Shown: in pieces, positions 1-5,032 of the stretch | How the letters are laid out: each line of letters opens with the position of its first letter | Position numbering within the stretch: position 1 is the stretch's first letter | From: an uncultured Brachyspira sp. | GTDB lineage: Bacteria > Spirochaetota > Brachyspiria > Brachyspirales > Brachyspiraceae | Length of the DNA: 5,032 nt | Reading direction: 5' to 3' | NCBI RefSeq assembly: GCF_934747485.1 | Contig: NZ_CAKVGN010000110.1 | Location: 1-5,032 of the forward strand | The notes under the pieces: model-generated | Told to the model about the DNA's origin: nothing | Seen by the model: the letters and a program-made list of their open reading frames with translations, nothing else | The model's database searches: none | Position numbers and translations under genes: made by a program

Positions 1-33
1 TTGTTTATCTTTACTTAATTTACTGCGTTTCAT
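1..33 (-). CDS. Start of a minus-strand ORF leaving the window, possible transposase N-terminus
   Basis: A minus-strand ATG at 33-31 opens a frame that reads MKRSKLSKDKQ and continues past the window edge. Only 11 codons are visible, so no domain can be assigned. The short basic, polar N-terminus and the GC-rich inverted-repeat-like sequence about 40 nt upstream fit the left part of an insertion sequence, with the transposase starting close to the terminal repeat. No convincing Shine-Dalgarno lies upstream of the ATG (TTTAAGT only), which weakens the call. It could equally be the start of an unrelated gene, or chance. Confidence 0.35.
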   Translation of the reverse strand, partial: MKRSKLSKDKQ

Positions 34-53
34 ACTTAAATTTTAACAAATTT

Positions 54-73
54 CAGTTATCTAGGACAGCCCC
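54..73 (-). repeat. Candidate insertion-sequence terminal inverted repeat (left element)
   Basis: Read on the minus strand this is GGGGCTGTCCTAGATAACTG. It is a GC-rich block in otherwise extremely AT-rich DNA, placed 40 nt before the ATG of an outgoing ORF. Ends with a run of G followed by CTGTCC are common among DDE insertion sequences such as IS5-related and IS1182-like elements. I am recalling that pattern, not matching a specific element. The other end is outside the window, so neither the repeat nor a target duplication can be confirmed. Confidence 0.35.
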
Positions 74-161
74 AAAATCTCTAATAAAAATTAGAAAAAT
101 AAAAGTTTTATATGTTAATAAATTAATCTAAAAAATAATAATATTTATATAAAAAATAAAT

Positions 162-190
162 TTGTTATTAATCTTTTTTTATAATATAAT
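162..190 (+). promoter_or_regulatory. sigma70-type promoter for ruvB
   Basis: TTGTTA (162-167) and TATAAT (185-190) are separated by exactly 17 bp. The -10 matches consensus fully and the -35 matches at four of six positions. The predicted transcript would start near 197, leaving a leader of only about 20 nt before the TTG start. A second TATAAT at 180-185 overlaps but lies only 12 bp from the TTGTTA. AT-rich DNA produces chance matches, but the position and spacing are right. Confidence 0.55.
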
Positions 191-217
191 ACAATCAAAA
201 AATATGGATTTAAAATA

Positions 218-1240
218 TTGGATAAAGAAAGCATAACCAACTCTTATGATGTTAATAATTCTTCTATAAGACCAAAAGGATTTGATGATTTTATAGGGCA
301 AGAAAATATAAAATCTAAATTAAAAGTTTTTATAGACAGTGCCAAAAAAAGAGATGTTTCTTTGGATCATATATTATTTTACGGACCTCCCGGTTTAGGA
401 AAGACCACTCTTGCACAGATAATAGCAGAAGAATTAGGAAGCAATATTAAAGCAACATCTGCACCTGTTATAGAACGACCGGGTGATTTAGCATCAATAC
501 TAACAACATTAGGCGAAAAAGATATATTATTTATAGATGAAATACATAGACTTAGAACCGTAGTTGAAGAAGTACTTTATTCGGCGATGGAAGATTTTTT
601 TGTTGATATAAAGGTTGGAGAAGGAACAAGTGCAAAGAGCTTTAGGGTAAAACTTCCTAAATTTACTTTGATAGGTGCTACGACAAGAAGCGGATTATTA
701 AGCACACCTTTATATGACAGATTTGGTATAGTGGAGAGACTTGAGTTTTATACAAATGAAGATTTGGCAGATATAGTAAAAAGAAGCTCAAAGTTTCTTA
801 ATGTAGACATAACAGACTCGGCTGCTATTTCTATAGCATCAAGGTCAAGAGGAACGCCAAGAATTGTTAATAGACTGCTTAGAAGAGTATTTGACTTCGC
901 TACAGTTTCTGATGTTTTAACAATAGATGAGAAGTTTGCATCCGATTCTTTAGAGAAATTGGGTGTAGATAAAAATGGCTTTGAAGCTCTTGACAAGCAA
1001 TATCTAACAACTATAATAAAACATTATAATGGAGGTCCTGTTGGTGTAGATACTATATCTGTTTCATTATCAGAACAGATAGAAACTATAGAAGATGTAA
1101 TAGAGCCATATTTAATACAATCAGGTTTTATTAAAAGAACGCCAAAGGGAAGAGTTGCTACAATAAAAGCTTATAGCTATTTAAATATTAATGTAAAAAA
1201 TAACGATAATTATAAAGAGAATAGTTTATTTGATTTATAA
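218..1240 (+). CDS. ruvB: Holliday junction branch migration ATPase RuvB
   Basis: RuvB is the AAA+ motor that, as a hexameric ring with RuvA, drives branch migration of Holliday junctions during recombinational repair in the cytoplasm. The 340-residue product is full length for the family. Visible motifs are Walker A GPPGLGKTT (56-64), Walker B ILFIDEIH (103-110), sensor 1 GATTRSG (153-159), an arginine finger in LYDRFG (R168), sensor 2 RGTPRI (211-216) and the C-terminal winged-helix domain ending near RTPKGR (307-312). The frame is open only from 185 and holds no ATG or GTG before TTG 218. TTG is therefore the likely start, with a weak GGAT about 8 nt upstream as its only ribosome-binding signal. 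An M23 peptidase gene follows in the same direction with essentially no gap. No ruvA or ruvC is in the window. Confidence 0.97.
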   Translation: MDKESITNSYDVNNSSIRPKGFDDFIGQENIKSKLKVFIDSAKKRDVSLDHILFYGPPGLGKTTLAQIIAEELGSNIKATSAPVIERPGDLASILTTLGEKDILFIDEIHRLRTVVEEVLYSAMEDFFVDIKVGEGTSAKSFRVKLPKFTLIGATTRSGLLSTPLYDRFGIVERLEFYTNEDLADIVKRSSKFLNVDITDSAAISIASRSRGTPRIVNRLLRRVFDFATVSDVLTIDEKFASDSLEKLGVDKNGFEALDKQYLTTIIKHYNGGPVGVDTISVSLSEQIETIEDVIEPYLIQSGFIKRTPKGRVATIKAYSYLNINVKNNDNYKENSLFDL

Positions 1241-1243
1241 GCT

Positions 1244-1248
1244 GGAGG
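1244..1248 (+). promoter_or_regulatory. Strong Shine-Dalgarno for the M23 peptidase gene
   Basis: GGAGG lies 3 nt after the ruvB stop codon. No ATG, GTG or TTG occurs in any frame within the next 15 nt. The only start-like codons at usable distance are ATT at 1252 (3 nt away) and ATT at 1255 (6 nt away), both in the open frame of the downstream peptidase. This site supports an upstream start for that gene and translation from the ruvB transcript. Confidence 0.6.
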
Positions 1249-1254
1249 TTTATT

Positions 1255-2361
1255 ATTCAAACTAGAGACACTTTTGAAACAAAATCTAATATACGTTTAG
1301 ATGAATATTATATACAAGAGACATCTAAAGATAAAAGTAAAATAGCTGATAGATTTATTAATAACTTAAAACATACAAGTAAACGAGAGCCTATAAAACT
1401 TTATAATAATAAAAAATTAAATTATAAAAAGACTCATAATAATTTCTATCATCTAAAAAAGTTTTTTCATAAAACATATGATTTGTTCTTACCAATAAGA
1501 ACTTTCTTAAATAAAATAATATCTGCCATTGTTAAAAAGGGTAATAATGAAAGAAGCATATTGATTTTTTATAATGATAAAGAAAAAGGTTTAAGTTTGC
1601 CTATCAATAATTTTATGATATTGTTTTTTGTATTAATTTTTGCTTCGTTAATTTATACAGGTTTTGATGCTTATTATAAACAAAAAGAGGCAAGAGATTT
1701 TTATAATACATTATCTGCAACAGAAGCTAAAACCTATAGTTTAATTACAGAATACAAAAATTCACTCAATAGATATTCCAAGTCGTTAAAAGAATATAAT
1801 GATACTATCAAAAATATTTCTTACTTAATAGACTATAACAATGCCTCTTCATTTAATAATAACAATAATGATAATGATATAAGTAAAACTCTAAATGAAA
1901 TAGACAGATATCAAAAAAATATTCTAACATTTATGGACGTTTCTTCGGTAATACATAAAGAAATACCAGTAGGCTGGCCGGTTGCAGGCGGCGGAAGAAT
2001 ATCAAGCGGATTTGGTGCAAGACTTTCTCCATTTACACAGGAAAAGAGTTACCATTACGGTGTTGATATAGCAGGTCCTTACGGTACTCCAATATTAGCA
2101 GCGGCAGATGGAAAGGTTACATTTGCAGGCTGGAAAAATGGTTATGGTTGGTTTGTACTTATAGAGCATGCTAATGGATATCAAACAGGTTATGGTCATA
2201 ATTCTGAGCTTTTGGTATATGCCGGTCAGGAAGTAAAAAGAGGTCAAAAAATTGCTATGATTGGAAATACTGGAAGAACAACAGGTATTCATTGCCATTT
2301 TGAAGTGAGAATAGCAGGCGACCATAAAAACCCTATGCCTTATTTGAGTGCAAGATTTTAA
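1255..2361 (+). CDS. Membrane-anchored M23 (LytM-type) peptidoglycan endopeptidase, probable ATT start
   Basis: This is a zinc metalloendopeptidase likely to cut peptide cross-links in peptidoglycan, facing the periplasm. From ATT 1255 it would have 368 residues: a basic, Asn/Lys-rich N-terminal region (1-118, probably cytoplasmic), one membrane segment (about 119-137, NFMILFFVLIFASLIYTGF), a charged linker with an Asn-rich run (about 200-208), and a C-terminal M23 domain (about 238-365). The metal and catalytic residues are complete: H267 and D271 in HYGVDIA, H315 in GYGHN, and H346 and H348 in TGIHCHFEV. The first canonical start in this frame is TTG 1483 (292 residues), which has no ribosome-binding site, whereas the frame is open from 1234 and follows the GGAGG at 1244. 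The 1255 start is inferred; the family call is firm. It probably shares ruvB's transcript. The exact role (cell separation, elongation or another) cannot be read from the sequence. Confidence 0.85.
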   Translation: MQTRDTFETKSNIRLDEYYIQETSKDKSKIADRFINNLKHTSKREPIKLYNNKKLNYKKTHNNFYHLKKFFHKTYDLFLPIRTFLNKIISAIVKKGNNERSILIFYNDKEKGLSLPINNFMILFFVLIFASLIYTGFDAYYKQKEARDFYNTLSATEAKTYSLITEYKNSLNRYSKSLKEYNDTIKNISYLIDYNNASSFNNNNNDNDISKTLNEIDRYQKNILTFMDVSSVIHKEIPVGWPVAGGGRISSGFGARLSPFTQEKSYHYGVDIAGPYGTPILAAADGKVTFAGWKNGYGWFVLIEHANGYQTGYGHNSELLVYAGQEVKRGQKIAMIGNTGRTTGIHCHFEVRIAGDHKNPMPYLSARF

Positions 2362-2377
2362 ATAAAAGATAATAATT

Positions 2378-2412
2378 AAAAAGAGGAGTATATTTTATAC
2401 CCCTCTTTTTTT
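2378..2412. terminator. Bidirectional rho-independent terminator between convergent genes
   Basis: AAAAAGAGGAGTATA (2378-2392) pairs with TATACCCCTCTTTTT (2396-2410) around a TTT loop, with a single A:C mismatch (2387/2401). A T-tract follows on the plus strand, and the A-run at 2378-2382 supplies a U-tract on the minus strand. It lies 16 nt after the M23 stop and 16 nt beyond the symporter stop, so it can serve both converging transcripts. Confidence 0.85.
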
Positions 2413-2428
2413 ATTTTTAATTGTTTAA

Positions 2429-3859
2429 TTAATTATTTGTATTTGCATCAGGTTTAGGCTGTATAATGGAAGAGAGAATTAAAAATACTATTAAACTTGC
2501 AACTATACCCGGTATTATAGGGTCAACTCCAAATAGATTAATATTTTTATTATATTGGAAGAATATTGTAACAACACTTCCAGCTATCAATGAACCCATG
2601 CTAGCAACTGCAGAAAGTTTTTTCTTAGTATAGTTTCCAAATAAATATGGTATAAATACTCCGGCAGCACGTAAACTAAATGAAAACATAAGTATAGTTA
2701 TTAAATTAGCAGCCCTAAAAGCTATAAACATAGATATAAGCCCTACTACAATCATACAAGCTCTTCCCAAGAAAAGTAATTGTTTATCAGTAGCATTTTT
2801 ATTAATATATTTTTTATATATATCGTTTGTAGCAATTACTGATACCGCAAGCATATCAGAGTCAGCAGAAGACATAGTAGCAGATATTAAAGCAGAAAAT
2901 AATAATCCAACTATAACAGGAGGCATAGTGTGAATTGCAAGTACAGGTAAAATATATCTGCTTCCTTCTGAGGTTAATAATTCTGAAGTCATAAGTCCAT
3001 CTTTTACAACACTTGAAGCAATCAAACCTAAAAAGGCAGGGAATAAAGAATATAATATACAAACTAACCCTCCCATTAAAGAGCCTATCATAAGTGATTT
3101 AGAATCTCTTGCCGAAAAAAATCTCTGGCTAATTTCAGGACCAACAGAATATGAAGCTATATACATTATAGTAAGAGATATTATAGTAGGCCAACCCATA
3201 CCAACAGTAAGTGATTTTTGTGCAGGTGTGAGATTAGCAATTACATGTTCAAACCCTCCGGCATAATTCAAAGCAAAAGGTATAGCAACCAAACTTCCAA
3301 TAAATACTAATGAACCTTGAATTAAGTCGGTGAAGGCAACACCCCAAAGACCTCCCATAGATGAATATGCTGTAACTACAACCGTAACTATTACAACAGA
3401 TACTTTATAATTCCAGCCTGTCATAACAGTTAAAATACTTGCAGAAGCTATAATTTGAGCAGCAGTAATACCTATCATAGGAAGCCCCATGATAATTGAA
3501 GTAACTAAAGCATTTGCCTTACCATATCTATTATAAAAATACTCAGATACAGTAGTAACCATAGCATTTCTAAATCTCTGAGCCAAAAAAGCAAGAACCA
3601 AATATGCAAAAGATGCCGTGATTACATACCAAACTGCCGAAAATCCCCATTTACCAAAAGCCTGTTCTGCCAAACCAAGAGAAGTACCGCCTCCAATATT
3701 TGTAGCAGCCAATGTTCCTGCCAAAAGTATAGGCCCTAAATTCCTACCAGCCAAAGCAAAATCATTACTATTACTAATCTTTTTGCTAGAATATACACCT
3801 ATAAAAAGCATAGCTATTAGGTATACAATAACTATTAATATAATAACAGTTTGTCCCAT
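2429..3859 (-). CDS. Sodium:solute symporter (SSS/SLC5 family), substrate unknown
   Basis: An inner-membrane Na+-coupled secondary transporter of the LeuT-fold SSS family, with 476 residues and about 13 hydrophobic segments, the usual number. Family hallmarks are the TM1 region with LAATNIGGGTSLG (about 50-62), the SSS signature around GGLWGVAFTDLIQG (169-182), QRFFSARD (245-252) and the TM8 block ISATMSSADSDMLAVS (325-340). The paired serines of that block (S330, S331) correspond to Na2-site serines in characterised members. The substrate (for example proline, pantothenate, a sugar or another organic acid) cannot be assigned. The frame extends to an ATG at 3889, but that codon has no ribosome-binding site and overlaps a possible -10 box. 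ATG 3859 has GGAG 6 nt upstream and gives MGQTVIILIV leading straight into TM1. The gene lies 104 nt downstream of an SPFH protein gene on the same strand. Confidence 0.9.
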   Translation of the reverse strand: MGQTVIILIVIVYLIAMLFIGVYSSKKISNSNDFALAGRNLGPILLAGTLAATNIGGGTSLGLAEQAFGKWGFSAVWYVITASFAYLVLAFLAQRFRNAMVTTVSEYFYNRYGKANALVTSIIMGLPMIGITAAQIIASASILTVMTGWNYKVSVVIVTVVVTAYSSMGGLWGVAFTDLIQGSLVFIGSLVAIPFALNYAGGFEHVIANLTPAQKSLTVGMGWPTIISLTIMYIASYSVGPEISQRFFSARDSKSLMIGSLMGGLVCILYSLFPAFLGLIASSVVKDGLMTSELLTSEGSRYILPVLAIHTMPPVIVGLLFSALISATMSSADSDMLAVSVIATNDIYKKYINKNATDKQLLFLGRACMIVVGLISMFIAFRAANLITILMFSFSLRAAGVFIPYLFGNYTKKKLSAVASMGSLIAGSVVTIFFQYNKNINLFGVDPIIPGIVASLIVFLILSSIIQPKPDANTNN

Positions 3860-3865
3860 ATAAAA

Positions 3866-3869
3866 CTCC
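3866..3869 (-). promoter_or_regulatory. Shine-Dalgarno fixing the symporter start at 3859
   Basis: On the minus strand GGAG is followed by 6 nt (TTTTAT) and then ATG at 3859-3857. This is ideal spacing. The alternative upstream ATG at 3889 has only AT-rich sequence before it, so the first 10 codons of the longer frame are probably untranslated leader. Confidence 0.7.
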
Positions 3870-3887
3870 AAAAAATTATTACAATCC

Positions 3888-3893
3888 ATTATA
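3888..3893 (-). promoter_or_regulatory. Possible -10 box for the symporter gene
   Basis: The minus strand reads TATAAT here, about 28 nt before the preferred start codon. This would give a short leader like that of ruvB. The hexamer 17 bp upstream (TGTATT) is a poor -35, so this is weak evidence. If it is not a promoter, the symporter would depend on read-through from the upstream SPFH gene. Confidence 0.3.
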
Positions 3894-3963
3894 TAATAAT
3901 CTTTTAGAAAAATACATGTAGTTTACAAAAAAAGTTAGATTTTTTTATATTAAATTGTAAAAA

Positions 3964-4755
3964 TTACTTTACTTGTATCATAGGTGTAACACCAGAACCA
4001 GAAACTTGAGGCATTTTACCGTCCCATTTTTCTATATACATTCTCTGTATAAGAAGTGGTGTTAAAGATTCCTGCATTATTCTGTTTGCTTCTGCTATAC
4101 CTTTAGCTTTAGTAATTTCAGCTTCAGCTTCATATCTTACTTTTTCTAATGCATTTTGTGCTGTTAGAGCATCTTGAGAAGCTATTAATTTTCTCTCTAT
4201 TGCTTGGTCAAACTCATCAGAAAAATCATGCTCTATAATAGAACAAGCTGCAACTGTAATGCCGTAGTCTTCAAAATCTGTCATTACTTCTTTTAAAAGT
4301 TCTCCTGCCATTTCATTTCTTTTTGTTATGAATTCTTCTATAGTATATCTTGCAGAAACAGCATTAAGGCTCTCTGATATTCTTGGATTAACTAATTTGT
4401 TTTTATAATCTGTACCAAATTTTCTATATAAATCTAAAGCATCACCAGTTATAGAATACTGAACATTCAAAGTCATTGATATAGTTTGCATATCTTTTGA
4501 TGATACAGCATAAGTTTTTTCTACAGTTTGCTCCCTCACTTCTATAGTTCTAATTTTATCTATAAAAGGTATTCTAAAATGAAGTCCCGGCTCTTCTTCT
4601 GATATTGCTTTACCTAATCTGCTTCTTATGCCAACTTCTCCAGTTGATACTATTGTAACACTTGAAAAAATTAAAAAACCTACTATTAGCACAATAGGAA
4701 TCAGCATAAAAAGTATAGAATGCAATTTGCTCGTATTAACATTAATAATTCTCAT
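3964..4755 (-). CDS. SPFH/prohibitin-like (band 7) membrane protein
   Basis: A 263-residue member of the SPFH (stomatin/prohibitin/flotillin/HflKC) superfamily. These proteins oligomerise on membranes and act as scaffolds or modulators of proteases, transporters and lipid domains. There is one N-terminal membrane segment (about 13-34, with basic residues before it). The SPFH core runs from about residue 36 (STGEVGIRSRLGKA) through the PGLHFRIPFIDKI stretch to about 190. An Ala/Glu/Lys-rich helix (about 183-229) probably forms a coiled coil, and a prohibitin-type tail contains KWDGKMPQV. ATG 4755 is supported by AGGAG about 10 nt upstream. No NfeD-like partner or protease gene is adjacent; the only co-oriented neighbour is the sodium symporter downstream. 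Specific function is not known from sequence. It resembles prohibitins more than HflK or HflC. Confidence 0.88.
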   Translation of the reverse strand: MRIINVNTSKLHSILFMLIPIVLIVGFLIFSSVTIVSTGEVGIRSRLGKAISEEEPGLHFRIPFIDKIRTIEVREQTVEKTYAVSSKDMQTISMTLNVQYSITGDALDLYRKFGTDYKNKLVNPRISESLNAVSARYTIEEFITKRNEMAGELLKEVMTDFEDYGITVAACSIIEHDFSDEFDQAIERKLIASQDALTAQNALEKVRYEAEAEITKAKGIAEANRIMQESLTPLLIQRMYIEKWDGKMPQVSGSGVTPMIQVK

Positions 4756-4765
4756 AAACTTTAAT

Positions 4766-4770
4766 CTCCT
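4766..4770 (-). promoter_or_regulatory. Shine-Dalgarno for the SPFH protein gene
   Basis: AGGAG on the minus strand, 10 nt before ATG 4755. The distance is at the long end of the useful range, but no other start codon lies nearby in frame, so it supports the called start. Confidence 0.6.
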
Positions 4771-4817
4771 AAAAAATAGTCTTTATATACTAAAATAAAA
4801 AATAAAATTTTGCAATA

Positions 4818-4846
4818 ATCATATTTGAATTTACTATATACCTAAA
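4818..4846 (-). promoter_or_regulatory. Candidate promoter for the SPFH-symporter pair
   Basis: On the minus strand TTTAGG (4846-4841) and TATGAT (4823-4818) are separated by 17 bp. The -10 is one base off consensus and the -35 is poor. A competing candidate is TTGCAA (4815-4810) with TAGTAT (4792-4787), also 17 bp apart. In DNA this AT-rich neither can be chosen with confidence. The first is notable because a palindrome overlaps its -35. Confidence 0.3.
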
Positions 4847-4855
4847 CGGGTATAT
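4836..4855. repeat. 7-bp inverted repeat, possible operator or small hairpin
   Basis: ATATACC (4836-4842) and GGTATAT (4849-4855) are perfect inverted arms around TAAACG. It lies 80-100 bp upstream of the SPFH gene and overlaps the -35 of one candidate promoter, as an operator would. On the plus strand it is followed by TTTATTTTG, so a weak plus-strand terminator is an alternative, although no plus-strand gene lies just upstream. The TATACC/GGTATA arms loosely recall operators of the CsoR/FrmR repressor family, but the G/C core is too short to claim that. Confidence 0.35.
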
Positions 4856-4904
4856 TTTATTTTGATATCTTTGCTTAGTTTATGCAAATAATAGAAAGTT
4901 ATTT

Positions 4905-4936
4905 TTGACAGTGTATAAAATTCTTAGTTTTATAAA
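4905..4936 (+). promoter_or_regulatory. Possible plus-strand promoter pointing into the right-hand element
   Basis: A perfect -35 consensus TTGACA (4905-4910) is followed by TTTATA after 18 bp (4929-4934), or by TATAAA after 20 bp (4931-4936). It faces away from the SPFH gene and into the putative insertion-sequence end at 4957. It could be a relic promoter of a divergent gene displaced by the insertion, or a chance match. Confidence 0.25.
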
Positions 4937-4956
4937 TATTATTAATTTCATTTTTT

Positions 4957-4980
4957 TGCACAGGTTCCAAACATATTGCA
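4957..4980. repeat. Candidate terminal repeat of an IS3/IS481-like element
   Basis: The plus strand reads TGCACAGGTTCCAAACATAT and ends TTGCA. It begins with TG, as IS3- and IS481-type ends do, and is richer in G/C than the flanking DNA. It starts 24 nt beyond the stop codon of the partial transposase-like ORF, the usual arrangement at the right end of such elements. The matching left end and target duplication lie outside the window. Confidence 0.4.
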
Positions 4981-4981
4981 G

Positions 4982-5032
4982 TTAGGAATTCCTTAATTTC
5001 TTAAAGTATATCATAGGCGTATCATAATTTAA
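4982..5032 (-). CDS. C-terminal end of a probable IS3/IS481-type (rve) transposase, partial
   Basis: The minus-strand frame entering at the window edge reads LNYDTPMIYFKKLRNS and then stops. The L-N-Y-x-T-P pattern a few residues before the C-terminus is typical of integrase-core (rve, DDE) transposases of the IS3 and IS481 families, whose domain usually ends in a sequence such as SLxYxTPxEY. Only 16 residues are visible, so the catalytic residues cannot be checked and it is unknown whether the gene is intact. The terminal-repeat-like sequence just after the stop supports the call. Confidence 0.5.
   Translation of the reverse strand, partial: LNYDTPMIYFKKLRNS

Noticed and set aside
80..95. 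Small inverted repeat TCTAAT-AAAA-ATTAGA next to the left element end.
   Set aside because: A 6-bp AT-rich stem without a following T-tract is expected by chance in this composition.
748..996. Minus-strand open frame inside ruvB, and similar antisense frames inside the M23 and symporter genes (2095-2325, 2862-3062, 3618-3863).
   Set aside because: They are shadows of strongly supported genes, have no family resemblance, and their composition follows the opposite-strand codons.
3860..3889. N-terminal extension of the symporter starting at ATG 3889 (MDCNNFLEFY).
   Set aside because: No ribosome-binding site precedes it, it overlaps a possible -10 box, and the ATG at 3859 has GGAG at ideal spacing.
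3922..3961. Inverted repeat TTTACAA/TTGTAAA between the SPFH and symporter genes, considered as a terminator.
   Set aside because: The arms are only 7 bp, AT-dominated and separated by 26 nt, with no GC stem leading into a U-tract.
4870..4888. Short inverted repeat TTTGC/GCAAA upstream of the SPFH gene.
   Set aside because: Only 5 bp with a 9-nt loop; not distinguishable from chance.

Overview
This AT-rich window looks like chromosomal DNA from a diderm, low-GC bacterium. A Brachyspira-type spirochaete is my best guess. The guess rests on the very low GC content, the AT-biased codon use, the TTG and apparent ATT start codons, and the general look of the proteins. No rRNA or other marker gene confirms it.

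Layout: two plus-strand genes face two minus-strand genes across a compact, probably bidirectional terminator (about 2378-2412). On the plus strand, ruvB (Holliday-junction branch-migration ATPase) has its own sigma70-like promoter and is followed at once by a membrane-anchored M23/LytM peptidoglycan endopeptidase. A strong Shine-Dalgarno sequence lies 3 nt after the ruvB stop, so the two are probably co-transcribed. On the minus strand, an SPFH/prohibitin-like membrane protein lies upstream of a sodium:solute symporter, with about 100 nt between them.

Both edges look like ends of mobile elements. At the right edge, the last 16 residues of a minus-strand ORF match the C-terminal pattern of IS3/IS481-type (rve) transposases, followed by a plausible terminal repeat. 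At the left edge, a GC-rich GGGGCTGTCC sequence sits about 40 nt before a minus-strand ORF start that runs off the window. Only one end of each element is visible, so both calls are tentative.

Start sites: ruvB appears to start at TTG 218. The M23 reading frame stays open to the end of ruvB, and the only well-placed ribosome-binding site points to an ATT start at 1255, adding 76 residues to the version that starts at TTG 1483. The symporter most likely starts at the internal ATG (3859), which has a good GGAG, and not at 3889. I saw no RNA gene, CRISPR array or clearly novel multigene system.
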